From Botrytis cinerea B05.10 (lineage: Eukaryota > Ascomycota > Leotiomycetes > Helotiales > Sclerotiniaceae): 64,000 bases of DNA. Both the position numbers and the translations under genes were made by a program. Below are positions 1 to 12,300 of this stretch, in pieces; within the stretch, counting starts at the first letter, position 1, and each line of letters opens with the position of its first letter. The notes under the pieces were generated by a model. It saw nothing but the letters and a program-made list of their open reading frames with translations. It had not been told where the DNA came from and did not search any database. Where the stretch lies: positions 2,480,001 through 2,544,000 of the forward strand of contig NC_037317.1 of assembly GCF_000143535.2 (NCBI RefSeq), read 5' to 3'.

Positions 1-1276
1 TGAACTTTGCCACTCACTCCCATTCCATTCCATCACATCACATCACATCGCATCGCATCGCATCACCAACGGAGATGCCTAGACATAGGTGTACAGTGTA
101 CCTGCCTCACGCAGACCCAGCGTGAAAAGAAATCCCGTCCCACCCCTCTCCCCCTCACATCCTCCGTCCAATCCTCGGATCGTGTATCCAGAAAAAGAAG
201 TTGGCACGCCGCATAATCAATTGTCCTTGCATCGATATACGTATGCGTGTGTGTGTGTGCGTGCAGCATTCCTAACAACCTGCATCAATCAATGTCCTCG
301 CTGTATTTCCAGAACATGCCATGTCTTCAGAGTGGTACCGTGGTGGCGCATGTGGCACTTTGGTGCTATGGTAGGTATGGTGATGTTACAATGGAAGGAA
401 AGAAATCGATCCTCCATATGGAACACAGTCAGATTCAACACATGTAATTTCTCAAACCGGAAGTTGGATAATTATTGGTCAATTCCGGAGTCTACACTGA
501 CTTATTGGCGTTGATTGACTGTATTTCATCCCAACTCCCAACTTCGAAGCGTCTCTAACATCTAACCGTGATAATAGCACTGTAACTTATTACCTCCCTC
601 TCTCCCTCCCTCCCTGCCTCCACGACAATCAAGTTCAAAGCAGAAATCAAAGTCAAACATTTCAAAAAGATCTAGACCCCCCTCCTTCGTAAGTCTCCAG
701 CAAGTAAGTAACGCTCCTGCAAACACGGCATGAATCTCCTTATCCAATCCCAAACAACAAGAAGAACTGCTTGCCGCGCCACCTCTCCATATTTTTAATT
801 TTCCCTTTTCCATTCTTCCATTTTCTGAGCCCCCCAACATAAAATAAAATTAAATAAAATTAGATGAAATTAAATAAAATAAAATAGAATGCTGAAGAGT
901 GAGTTGCAACGGGCGTGCTGCTACTCCACCCCGCAGTATCTCTAACAATTTCGAGAAATCAAAATCCAATAAAATCATGTGACAGCCACCAAGAATCAAT
1001 AGCCCCCTCCCAATTACCCATCATATACATACACGCACGGCCGATGTGAAACCGAAGTTCCCTTTTCCAGACAAGACGCAAGACACAAGAGACAAGATGA
1101 CTGGTCTGGCAAGGCAAGTAAGAAAAGGGCTCAGATTGCGCAAGAGATGTTGGAACGGTTGTGGCATGAGATTTGGTTCGATTGTATCTGGGGGCGGAAT
1201 AAATATATTATTATTATTTTTTATTTGACGATTTATTTCTTGGATTACTTCTTCATCTGTTTATTTAGAGTTTCCT

Positions 1277-1300
1277 CCCCCCCCCCCCCCCCCCCCCCCC
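1277..1300. repeat. Homopolymer C run of 24
   Basis: An uninterrupted run of 24 cytosines, followed about 105 bases later by a TTC microsatellite. It is a likely slippage or sequencing-error site. It lies in non-coding DNA. Confidence 0.9.
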
Positions 1301-2204
1301 TTCCTACACGACGAAGTATATTTTTCTTATCGTCGTTGTACGTTTACCGGAGTCCATCGATATCGCTCGCTCGCACAGCGCCCCGAACAAAACTCGAGAA
1401 GGCAAACATCTTTCTTCTTCTTCTTCTTCTTCTTCTTCTCCTTCTCCCTTTGCCCCTTTTTTCGAAACACACCCCTCGGACCCCTCCACTCCCAATCTGC
1501 AACGCGAAAGTGTCTCCACATGCCGTGCTCCCCATCTTCCTGTTCCTTGTGATTCTGAAGGGAAGGGAAGGGAAATAAATTGTTCCTTCACCGCCTCAAC
1601 GGCAATATCCTTCGATCTGATGCGAATTTCCATCGTCCGCACAATAATAATACAAGACAATACGATGTATGTATGTTCCCCTCCAACCCCACTCTATCTT
1701 CCCTGAACCTTGAAGCTCCAACCAACCGGTACTTCCGCCCCGCTACGGATATACATCTTGATTCTTGATGCGATGTGATTTGGAGTGGGCTGGGAATGGC
1801 ATTCGAAGGCTCGAGAAGATAGAGGGGCGGAAGTGTGGAATAACCTTACACCGCCCGGCAGTAGGTAGGTACACCGCTTCCTTTTTACATTCTACAGAGT
1901 GCTTGGCACGTACGAGGCGTATTCACGTTGAACTCGAGGTCTTGGTGTATGGTCAGTACTGTGGATGAGAGATGATATGATATGCTATAGTATGGTATGA
2001 ATGATATGATATGATATGATGTGTGGTAACTCCACACTGCACCTCTGCCCCTCCGCAAGCCCCTCCAGTCCATCCCGCTTCTCAACTAGACCACACCACA
2101 TCGGCAGCTAATCCAACCCCAAAACAAACGGTCAACAAACCCATCCATTCCACCGCGTCCATACAAGCAAACCACAATCCTCACCGCATCATCTGCGTCT
2201 ATCG

Positions 2205-2225
2205 CACACACACACACACACACAC
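2205..2225. repeat. CA dinucleotide microsatellite
   Basis: About ten CA units in a row in non-coding DNA. Likely length-polymorphic between strains. No gene is affected. Confidence 0.9.
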
Positions 2226-4115
2226 TACATATCACACATTCCATACCAGTACCAACGCGGAAAATCTAGCGCATCCAAACCCCACAGATGCCATGTGTTT
2301 GGCGCTCCTGCGGCGTAGCCGATGCGCTCCACTGTTTCTGCGAGGCGACGGAGTGCGAATCCAGGTAGGCATACCACGTCAATCGTCTAGACGCGGGCGA
2401 GTGTGACATGGCAATCGAGGTGGTGAAGTCGCTGCATATTCACAAACGGGAGTTGTGTCTCTGCTAGTTGTGATAGGTAGTCTGCACTACTGTGAGTACA
2501 CACTGTGGCCGCTGGTCACTATGTATATGTATGTACGGTAGATCTCGAGTAGCCCGACCAGTAGGTTTTGTTATTGTCTTGAACATTATCGGGATTTTGA
2601 GGAACGCATCGCGCGGTTAGAAGTGGGATCTGGAAAAGCGGTTGAGGTTTTACTTTTGCTTTTGAGATTGCTTTGATTGGGGTGGACTTGAGATGTGGCT
2701 GGGCTAAGTGCGGTGCAGGTGTGGAATATGAATTCTGAGTGGTGCATATCTGATTGAAATGCACATTAAAAAAGGTTGAGTGTCGAGTGTCTCGAGTTTG
2801 TAAGTACTAAAAGCATGCCTGGAGATCTTCTATTCTCGCTGCTCATTCTTACTCTTCTGATGTCTCTGGATTTTAGTTTCCTGTTCGAGTCAATCCAGTC
2901 CTGTCCAAGTAGATTCAAGAACCAGTGTTCTAGTATTTGACATCAAATGTCTTCGCGTCATTTGTTGTTTCGATGAGGAATGTAATTGGTGATTTTTGTT
3001 TGGTACAAGATTCTCGAGGAAAGGCGATTCAGTATTTTCCAGATGATTCCATGATGGGCAGTGGCCCGATTGGATTGATGTTCTTGAATTCCTTTTTTTT
3101 GTTGAGAGAAAGTAATAGGTTCTCAGAACATGCATTTAAAATTTAATTCGGATGTAAAACTCTTCCCAAGTAGAAATTTAACTGGTGTATGGTTTCAGGT
3201 CGCCAAATATCGATTGGTTCATGCACTGTACCTGCCATTCGTATTTGCTTTTATTTCTCTTGTGGTTGTGAGTTGTTTTGTGTAGATTCTCAAATCGGTA
3301 CCGGTGGAGTGTCGTTTTGTTTAGTCTTAATTGTTGTGCGAGGTTTGAGGTTTGAGAATGGGAAAGTTGGGGGAGTGAGGCGATGAGGAGTGATGGAGTA
3401 ATGCGGGGTACCATTATTTTTGGTGTATTTTTTAATAGATATATCGTTTATACGCTCTTCATAGTCAAAATTCAGAGCAAGAAATAGAAACTTGACATCA
3501 TTACCTTGCTAGAATCTTCAGGCAAGCCTTTTAAATACAATTGTCCGTGAGATGACGGCGTGAACTACAAACCGATATACATTTGAAAGTAACATGATCC
3601 CAGGGATTTATAAAAATCTCAAGCCTGGTGTTCATGGGAGGTCAGCAACTGTATATACTCTCAAATGTTTTCTATCATCACAAGAATTTGGTTATTGTTT
3701 CATCTCAACCAACCATCCAATATTCGGTTTTCCCGAGCCCCTGAACGGTGGAAGAAAGGAAACCTCACAAACAGATATGTCGATTGAGTCAAGAGTTCGT
3801 TCACTATGACAACACTTTACTTACAACAAGATAAACAGACTTATACAAAATGAAAGAAGAGTTGATAGGGTGCTGTTAACTCATACGGTAGTCAGATGGT
3901 GTGCTGCCGTATAGAACGTGATTCATAACAAAAAATCTTTGGTGTTATTCAAGCAAACTTGCACATGTAAAGTTGAATTTAATGATCAATTCAGATATTC
4001 ATAACTTATTACTACAAAGCTAAAGAGATAGAGTATTTGTTTGGAAGAAGAATGATTTAAACAATCACATTAGTTCTTGTTCATATTCAAACACCTATCA
4101 CTACAGTGGGAAAAG

Positions 4116-4556
4116 ATGACTTCAAGTGTCGTACTTTGCTGTCTTGCGACTAGAATCCCGAGGGGACACTCATCCAACCTCCTATCTCTCTTCCTTTCGG
4201 CATTGGATGCTCGCCTGCGACTCAATAAAGCCTTTCTCCTTCTTGCGGGCGACATACCATCAAAATCAGAACCAATTATTGAATTTCAGAATATTGAAAA
4301 GGATAGAAATGTGTACCCGAAGTACCACATTCGTTATTTCCTGCTTACAGATGACCTGGAGAAACATAGACCATACATTGAGATGTATCCAGGTGATAGT
4401 TTTGGTGAGCTAGAAACTCAGGCTGTGGTTCAATGGAAAAAGGAACAAAAGCAGTGGTGGAGTATGGATAGTATCACAGACGAACGAGTGATTTGGAGAT
4501 GTAGCAGTTGTCAATGTTCATATGTTGTTAGAGTGTTGAGAGGAAGCGAAGGGTGA
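4116..4556 (+). CDS. Hypothetical protein, 146 aa (doubtful)
   Basis: I do not recognise this protein. The ORF starts at an ATG after an AAAAG context and runs 146 codons. The second half (from about residue 55) is charged and Trp/Tyr-rich and looks protein-like. A WRCSSCQC cysteine motif near the C-terminus could be half of a zinc ribbon. The first half overlaps a comparable open frame and may be spurious or a decayed exon. There is no signal peptide and no membrane segment. The gene stands alone in AT-rich DNA, about 700 bases upstream of the cyclophilin gene. It could be a lineage-specific gene, a relic or chance. Confidence 0.3.
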   Translation: MTSSVVLCCLATRIPRGHSSNLLSLFLSALDARLRLNKAFLLLAGDIPSKSEPIIEFQNIEKDRNVYPKYHIRYFLLTDDLEKHRPYIEMYPGDSFGELETQAVVQWKKEQKQWWSMDSITDERVIWRCSSCQCSYVVRVLRGSEG

Positions 4557-5272
4557 ATGATGAAATGGAGGGGGAGGAACACTTGGTCAGGAGTATATAC
4601 ATAGGTATGTATTCACCAATTCATCAGACAGCTAAACTGACACCAAAACTTGTACTTCAGCTTACTAGGGAGTCGTTCCCTCAAATATGCCGTTGGCATC
4701 AGAGATAATGATACTCTCAGGGCGTCACTTAACGCAACCTTCTTCTTCACAATTACCATAATGTTATCACTCGATACTTATAGTTTACCAACTCATTGGG
4801 ATGGATCCGAACCGAAACTTCCGGCACGTTGCACTGACGGTCTATGGACTTGTTCCAAAGGAGGCCGAGAATCTTGAGGCAATAGAATATTTCTCATGTA
4901 GAGCGCATCCAGGAGGATTGCAGCCTAGTATATCCCGTTCATCACGAACGGTACATTTTTCTGATAGAGCGATCAAATAATGATCCTGAGTATACACCCT
5001 CAGAAATTACAAGATCCATATATCTTCAAAAAGATGAAGAAACACAAATAGATTGACATACACCATTGAATGTGATGACTTATTATGTGGTGATGTTTGA
5101 TATGATAATGAAGCATAGTTTAAAATATTTGCATGGAGTTGAAGTAACTGTAGCGACCCACGATAAGCCCGATAACAACCTATCACGCTAAAACGTCAAA
5201 CAATTGATGAAGAGCTCTTCTAAGTATTCATATTTCCATCAACCATCCACAACACAATATTGAAAGTTTATA

Positions 5273-7129
5273 ATGGGTAAAGGTTTGTCGCAATACTATT
5301 CAGATTTGGCATGCAAAAGTTTACTGACTTAGATTTCTCATAGGCACGGATAAACTATACGTGAGCTTTCACCAGTCCTAGACCACGTACCAATGTCAAG
5401 TTTTCCCATATGCTAATCTTCACATGGAATTCAGATCACCCATTCCGAATGGTCATCTTCTGATGCATTCTCTGCAAATAGTGGATCAAACGTTTCCCAA
5501 AAAGCTCCCAATGGCTCATTCAAGCGCCTTCCCTTCAACTTTTGTGCGGCCAGTCTACAACCATTCAAGCATCCAGTCTGTACAGCCGAAGGTACTATAT
5601 TCGATGTAGAAGTCATTTCGCAATGGCTAGAGAAGCATGGCACAAATCCTATCAATGGAAATCCACTGAATGCGAAAGATTTGATAAAATTGAACTTTGC
5701 GCGGAATGGAGACACTGATGCGCAAGAAAGAGGATCTGGTGGCGCCGGAGGGGATGGTAAAGGAGAAATGGTGGATCCAGTTACCTTCAAAGTCTTTACG
5801 GATAATACGCATATTGTCGCTATAAGGCACGGTACCGAGGCCAATGTTTTTGCTTGGGAAACTGTCGAAAGATTGAATATCAAGGCGAAGATGTGGTTAG
5901 ATCTGGTCGACGATCGAGAATTTGGGAGGTCGGACATTATTACATTACAAGATCCACAAAATATCGAAAGTCGAGACCTCAGCAAGTTCAAATTCTTGAA
6001 AGAAGGAGAATCCGTTTTGAGCAAAGAACAAGAGGAAGAAAGATCGAAAGGTAGTGTCAATATTAATGCATTGGGAAGAGTTGGAGATAAAGTTTTGAGG
6101 GCGAAAGAAGCTGTCGAGAAAGCGAGAAGGGAAAGAGAGGCTGGTGGAGATGTCAATCGCGCAAAGTCAATGATTAAACAAGGATCGACAACTTCCATGG
6201 CGAAACCTTCGTTATTACAGGAAAAGAAAATGGCATACAACGCAGCACAATACACAACAGGGAGAGCGGCAGCAAGTTTTACAAGTACGGGCTTGACTCC
6301 AGAGACCAGTGGAGAGAGAGCAATTCTTACGGATGAAGAATATATGTTGAAGCCAAAACGAGTTAAGATAAAGGGATATGCCAGAATTGAGACGAATTTG
6401 GGATCATTAAATATCGAATTACAAACCGAAACAGCACCTCGCGCAGTATGGAATTTTGTTCAATTGGCCAAAAAAGGTTACTATAATGGTGTATCGTTTC
6501 ATAGGAATATCCGAAATTTTATGATCCAAGGAGGTGATCCAACAGGAAGTGGTAAAGGTGGTTCGAGTATTTGGGGAAAGAATTTTCAAGATGAATTCGA
6601 CGGACCTTTAACTCACGATTCAAGAGGTGTAATGAGTATGGCTAACAAGGGAAAAAACACCAACTCGAGCCAATTCTTCATCACCTACAAAGAAGCTAAA
6701 CATTTAGATCGGAAACACACCATTTTTGGCCGTGTAGTCGGTGGTATGGATGTACTATCTAAGCTCGAAAAGGTGGAAGTAGATGACAAGAGTCGTCCTA
6801 TAAAAGATATCGTGATGGAAAATGTGGTTGTTTTCGTTGATCCATTTGAAGAATTCCAAAAACAGAAACAGGAGAAAGATGTTGCGGAGAAAGAAAAAGC
6901 GGAAATCATGAGGCAGGGAGGAACGGAAGATGATAAGACTACGTGGACTGGTAAACGGATTAGGGGTGATGGAACGGTGGTGCAAAATGAGTCGACGGGC
7001 GGAGTGGGTAAATATCTTAAAGCTGGCGGGACGGATAATAATGTTGGAGTTGTAGAAGTGGACGAAGAGGAGGCGCCAGTTAAGAAGAAGATAAAGTCCG
7101 GGGGATTTGGGAATTTTGATGCTTGGTAA
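5273..7129 (+). CDS. cyp8: U-box peptidyl-prolyl cis-trans isomerase (Cyp8/PPIL2 type)
   Basis: Three exons: 5273-5282, 5344-5360 and 5435-7129, giving 573 aa. The two tiny 5' exons are supported because they restore the conserved N-terminus MGKGTDKLYITHSEW typical of this family. Residues of about 35-110 form a U-box (family knowledge: E2-binding, E3 ligase-like). A cyclophilin domain follows at about residues 340-495, with the FHRNIRNFMIQGGDPTGSG and SQFFIT signatures and the GxMSMAN segment. The Arg of the FHR motif is present, so isomerase activity is plausible. The C-terminal tail is Lys/Glu-rich. In other eukaryotes this family is nuclear and spliceosome-associated. Both introns have GT donors and AG acceptors and sit in the first 60 bases of coding sequence, so starting at the long ORF alone would lose the U-box start. 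The gene is convergent with TFIIE beta. Confidence 0.93.
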
Positions 7130-7415
7130 TTGCGGGAAGCGTGTTTATGTTGATGGTCTATTTGACCCCCTGAATTTTACTTCTCGCCTATGGACCAGGG
7201 GAAGAATTTTTGCAACACAGGTGAAATATTTAGGGAATGACATGCATGTTCCTCGGTTCAGCCTAGCCATCTATGTAAATTAGAAAGGGAATACATGGAG
7301 TCTATGGGGTTTGTTACCAATGATGTATCAGTTTAGCAACTGCCAAAGAGGAAATCTAGGGTATTTCACATGTGCAGTTGAATATCAATGAATAAGCAAG
7401 CATGTAAAGCAACTC

Positions 7416-7463
7416 TGTATTGCAAGTATGTATTGCAAGTTTGTATTGCAAGTATGTATTGCA
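7416..7463. repeat. 13-bp tandem repeat between convergent genes
   Basis: About 3.7 copies of a 13-bp unit, TGTATTGCAAGTA, with one T/A difference, at 7416-7428, 7429-7441, 7442-7454 and 7455-7463. It lies in the roughly 560-bp gap between the 3' ends of the cyclophilin gene (+) and the TFIIE beta gene (-). It could sit in either 3' UTR. No function is visible. Confidence 0.9.
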
Positions 7464-7691
7464 TGTTGAGGTTTATCTTCATAACGCATCTACCGTAAGT
7501 TGTGAATGCCATTGTATGAACCAATTTTCCACCCACCTAGCCATGTCTCCGCCCTCCCATATGTGTCAAGGGATTTACAAATGAAGAATCATCATTTAAA
7601 ACCCTGGATCCAAACGCCCCCACTGTGTATTATTTGAAATCCTTCAAAAACGCCGTCCCATTATTTTGGTACAATTTCCCTGCCATCCTAT

Positions 7692-8585
7692 CTATCGCTT
7701 CATGTGAGAGTAATCGTTCAACAAATGTGCCATGTGAGTATTTGTAGTACGACCACCCTTTCTTGGAGCCTTTCTCTTCTTTTCCTTTGCCTTCGGAGCC
7801 ACCTTGACACGCTTACTTGGATCTTCACTGGCAGGTTTTTGTCCATTTTCGAGAAGCTTTCGAACAAGATCATCGACGCTAGGAAGTTCCGTTCTGTGCC
7901 ACATGACTTGAAATTCGGATTCGACAGGATGAATCAAAGTAGGATCATTGATCCAAATCATTCGTGCATGATTATCCTTCTTTGTTCTGGTAACCAAAAT
8001 CTTGTACTCCTTTTCCAACTCGTTGATCGCATCTTCGCAGTCTGGCCAACCATCCTTTAAATCCTTAACACTGACACCTTGAGCATCAGGTTTGTTTTGA
8101 AGATATGATAATAAAGCTCCCTTGTTACGAACACCGATGATAGGCCGATGTTTGAATGTGCCAGAATCCCAAGCCTGTACTTTTAACTTAGGATCTGCGA
8201 TCCATTGAACTCGATCATGTCTCCTGAGAATTTGCGCAATGAGTTGTTTCTTGCTCTGCTCAACGTGTACCTGACTCAAATATTCTAGAATTTCCTGAAA
8301 AGTTTTGGGCTCATCTTTCTTCTTCAAGAATTCGATAACGTAGGTGACTTGTGTAAATGCTTCTGTTCCATAACCGGTGGAAGCAGGCTGAGAGTACACG
8401 ACGTTCGTGGGTTCTCTCTTACGTTTAGGATCCTTGTTCTCACTCTTCGATGTATTTGAGGTGTTTGATGGAGCGGGTGACGGAACTGAAACTGGTGCAG
8501 TGGGACGCTTGCTTGTGATTTTAGATGAAGTATTTTGAATACCCTTTGCAAAGGCTGCTTGTTGCTTCTCGAGGAATGAAGACAT
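7692..8585 (-). CDS. tfa2: TFIIE beta subunit (RNA polymerase II general factor)
   Basis: A single-exon gene of 297 aa, the usual length for fungal TFIIE beta. The N-terminal 65 residues are Ser/Pro-rich and end in a basic KDPKRKREP stretch, a likely nuclear signal. Two winged-helix-like segments follow. One, at about residues 75-145, contains the FLKKKDEPKTFQEILEYL and RRHDRVQWI stretches. The second, at about 150-230, ends in an ARMIWINDPT segment that is characteristic of the family. The C-terminal 50 residues are Lys/Arg-rich (KAKEKKRKAPRKGGR). Known role: it pairs with TFIIE alpha to recruit TFIIH and open promoters. The start was chosen as the first ATG of the open frame, and no intron is needed. 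It is divergent from the Mlp1/Tpr gene across an 800-bp promoter. Confidence 0.9.
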   Translation of the reverse strand: MSSFLEKQQAAFAKGIQNTSSKITSKRPTAPVSVPSPAPSNTSNTSKSENKDPKRKREPTNVVYSQPASTGYGTEAFTQVTYVIEFLKKKDEPKTFQEILEYLSQVHVEQSKKQLIAQILRRHDRVQWIADPKLKVQAWDSGTFKHRPIIGVRNKGALLSYLQNKPDAQGVSVKDLKDGWPDCEDAINELEKEYKILVTRTKKDNHARMIWINDPTLIHPVESEFQVMWHRTELPSVDDLVRKLLENGQKPASEDPSKRVKVAPKAKEKKRKAPRKGGRTTNTHMAHLLNDYSHMKR

Positions 8586-9384
8586 GATGATGGCTAGTGA
8601 TATTGAATGTATGGAGAATGAAAGTCTGAAATAGATCCGAAGCCGAAAGAGCTTTATGCGTCTAGGCCGAAGGGATGTCGTACAGCCGTATAATGATTTT
8701 GAGGTCCAGATGACGTCGGTGCTTAAGAACTAGGAAGGCTGATGTCGACTACCAGATGCATACGACGGGTAAGGACTGGACAATACAGTATGTATTCGAA
8801 ATCGAGAGGTGTGGAAGGGTCGAGCGGATTTGGCGCAACTTTTGATGGAGAGTGTTGAGATAAGACAAAGAAGTTATTCAGTGCCTGAAAGACTCCGTAC
8901 TGTACAGTTGATGAGGCTGAGAAATTACATGGGAGTAAATTTTAGCGCATGTAGAACGTACAGGGCCCAAGCGTGCGCTAAAGGATATCACCCATTCATG
9001 TTATCCAATTTTCCCAGGTTTGTATGTATTAGTCAGCGCCTTCCCGTCCTGAAAGCAACATGGAAGCTAGCTTTCAAAGACTGATTGATTCTATTCAAGA
9101 AACTGACAACACCGCGATTTGACCATCGTAGGTATTTCAATACGAATTCTTATTGGCATATTCATTCATTCCGAGATTTGGTATGGGCATACAAGAAAAG
9201 AAAGGAATTTCATAGATCTCAATCTAATATTGACCACTGGGGTTTCTTTCAACTTTATCACTTACTTACTCTCATCTGCCTTCACTTTCTCAAAGCAACG
9301 CGATCAATACAAATTCTCAACCACTCATTTCAAATGGTCCTCTACAAAACACAACCACGAATTGTCTGAAAGAATCTTTTCAAG
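8586..9384. promoter_or_regulatory. Shared divergent promoter of TFIIE beta and Tpr/Mlp1 genes
   Basis: About 800 bp between two divergent starts. A CRE/ATF-like octamer TGACGTCG at 8711-8718 is one base off the palindromic consensus and lies about 130 bp upstream of the TFIIE beta ATG. This is a motif match only. Two short overlapping open frames at 9085-9430 read into the Mlp1 start region and are probably leader sequence. No TATA box can be assigned with confidence. Confidence 0.45.
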
Positions 9385-12300
9385 ATGGCGACCGCGGTAC
9401 TTGATGTCGATTATTTGTCGGCATATTTAAGTGTGCCGCAACAAACTCTGGAGACAGTTGTTGATAATCCTACAGCGGAATTAGTTCGAAGCGTCCTTGA
9501 AGCTGTTACCGCAAAAGCACGCGAACATGATGAATTGGCGGCAGATAAACTACGAGTCGATATCGAGCTTGAAAATGCTGTGAGAAGTTCAGAGACGCGC
9601 ATTGAAGGACTTCGATCAAGTGTGGAAAAGGCGCAGAAAAATGTGGAAGAGTTGAGAACAAAGCTCAATGAGGAGGGTAAGTTGTTTGAATTTTGCTATA
9701 CCGTGTGGTGATGCTGATTCGTATATTTTCAGAGAATTCAAGGTCTTCTCTCCAAAATGAACTTCAAACCTTGAAATCTACTTCTTCGACGTCGACATCT
9801 GAATTAGAAACCTTACGGTCTCGAATCTCTTCTCTCGAATCCTCGAATCGCGACGCATTGGCTGTCATCGAGTCAAAGACCACCGCTAATGGTGCTCTTG
9901 CACAAGACTTGCAAAAGCAACACCAAAAAGGATTGGAACTCAGTCAACAAATTACAGCCTTACAACAATCTGTTCAAAATGCAAACTCTGCGGCGTCCAG
10001 CGCTAAATTTCGAGAGCAATCTTTGAAACAAGAAGTCGAATTGGCCAAGCGCAACAACGAATGGTTTGAAAATGAATTAAAGACTAAAAGCGCCGAAGCT
10101 TTGAAGTACCGCAAAGAGAAGGGTGCACGAATTGCAGAATTACAGCGCCTTAATGAAGAATCCACCTCCAACGTCGAGTCTTTGAGACGCACCGAACAAG
10201 CTTTACGAACTAGATTGGATGAAGTTCAAAAGAAGGCAGAGGATTCACTTCAAAAGATACAACAACTTCAAGAAGCAGCTGCAAAAACTGAAGATGGTTT
10301 CCGCCAGGAATTGGAAAGCGCACGCCGTCTCGCCGAGCTACAAGCACAACAAACCGAGACACACAGACAAAGATTGAAGGAGGTCGAAGGGGGAGTAGAA
10401 AAAATCAAGGATGAAGCTGCCGAGGAAATTGGTAGATGTCAACAAGCAGCTGAGGCGGAACGACAAGAACGTGAACAGGCGGAGCATCGCATTTCAGAAC
10501 TTGAAGCCGAGATTGATCGACTTGAAGCCCTTGTATCCTCACAACCTCACCCTGGTTCAGTACCATCAACCCCACAAAGAGGATTGAATGGATCTGTGTT
10601 TGGAAGATCCGGTTCACCTGCTCAATTTGGTACACCTGGATCTATGCGCAGTAAATCTGCTATCACGGCTACTCAAGCTATTGATGAGCTCTACAAAGTC
10701 AAGGGCCAATTGGCTACGGAGAAGAGACGAAGTGAACGACTTGCGGCTGAGATGGAGGAAATGATGCAAGGACTTGAAGCGAAACAACCCGAGTTAGAAG
10801 AAATGCAAGCTGAGCATGAACGTCTTCAACAGGAGGTAGTGGAAATGTCGAAGTTCGTTGATCAAACAGGCAAGGAACGTGATAGAGCCAAGAAAGATGT
10901 CAGGCGGGCAGAAAGTGAGGCCTCTACAGCACAAGCAGAGGTAAATATCCTTCGACAACAACTCAGAGATCTCAGCGCCCAGATCAAGATGCTTCTTTGT
11001 GATTTAGATGCGAAAGAAAGAGGGTTGGAGACTTTGAATGCTAGCGAGCGAGCACAAATGGAACGTCTAGCCCGAGGAGAAGTTAGCGAAGATTCATTAG
11101 AAGGAATGACTGACACGGATCGATTTATCAGTCAGAGACTCACCGTCTTCCGCAGCATCAGTCAATTACAAGAGAAAAATCAAGAGTTGCTCAAGATCAC
11201 CAGAGAACTTGGCCAGAAGATGGAAAGCGAAGAAGCTCAAGCTGCAAAAAATCAAGCCGTTCAAGACCACGAACAAGTACAAACCCTCCAAGCCAAGGTT
11301 GAGGACTTGAAAGATGAGTTGAGATCTATGATCACTCGTTCCGAGAGTTATATCAAGGAGAGGGATATGTTCCGTCGCATGCTTCAACACCGAGGACAAC
11401 TACCAGCCAATTCTGATCTCCAATCCATGTTTGGTCAATCAGTGGATGGCAATGGTGTCATGTCAACGATTGAAAATCCAAATCAAAAGGACAATGCTAA
11501 TTATGCAGCCTTATTGCGTGAGTTGCAAGGCCACTTTGATCAATACCGGGAAGAACAAACCGTTGATCGACGCACTCTCAGAGAGCAAACAGAACGACTG
11601 TCATCAGAGAAGAGCGCACTTCAAGCAGAGATTTCCAAGGCTAGTAGTCAATTAACTCTTGCAAATGAACGCTACGAAATGTTGCACTCTAATTACACAT
11701 TGTTGCAGACAGAAAATAGCGAGTTGCAAAAGCGCTCTCAAATTCTTTCCGAGGCTGCTGCCAAGCAAGATTTGAGGACACAGCAAGTAGCAGAGGATTT
11801 GATTGAAGCTAGGGGATTGGTGGAGAGCATGCGAAATGAAACCGCCAACCTAAAGGCCGAAAAGAAGCTTTGGAAAGACATCCAGGATCGTCTCAGTCAG
11901 GACAATGAGAATCTCGCCAATGAACGCAGCAGACTCAACACACTTATTGCCAATCAACAAACTCTTCAAAATGAACGCGAATTATCCGAATCCGAGACTA
12001 GAAGAAGATTACAGACCCAAGTCGAATCGTTGGAATCGGAATTGAATTCCACAAAGCGAAAGCTTAATGATGAGGTTGAAGAGAGTAAGAAAGCTCAGTT
12101 GAGGAAGGAGTATGACTCTCAGCAAAACCAAAAGCGGATTGATGAGCTTGCAACTAGTCTCAGCCAGGCAAGAGAGGAACTTGTTGCAGCACAGACATCA
12201 CGCGATCATCTCCAAGCTCGAGTAGATGAATTGCACATCGAACTCAAGAGTGCAGAGGAACGTGTTGAGTTATTACAACCAAGACCTACACCACGACCAG

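Larger units (their letters stand above)
1..4070. other. Gene-poor, low-complexity region
   Basis: No coding region can be supported here. The first 2.4 kb is rich in pyrimidine tracts and simple repeats: CT-rich DNA at about 594-625, a 24-base C run (1277-1300), a TTC microsatellite (about 1405-1443), TGATA-type repeats (about 1971-2020) and a CA run (2205-2225). Short ORFs occur on both strands, but they overlap each other, are low-complexity or lack splice context. Long pyrimidine-rich stretches of this kind are often found upstream of fungal regulatory genes, so part of this may be leader or promoter of a gene outside the window. From 2.5 to 4.0 kb the DNA is AT-rich and I see nothing definite. 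Confidence 0.6.

Noticed and set aside
1147..1660. ORFs around the C run and TTC repeat
   Set aside because: They are open only because of low-complexity repeats that encode Pro, Leu, Lys or Arg runs in every frame.
8809..9430. Plus-strand ORFs in the TFIIE beta/Mlp1 promoter
   Set aside because: Short, overlapping frames without domain content; most simply leader and promoter DNA.
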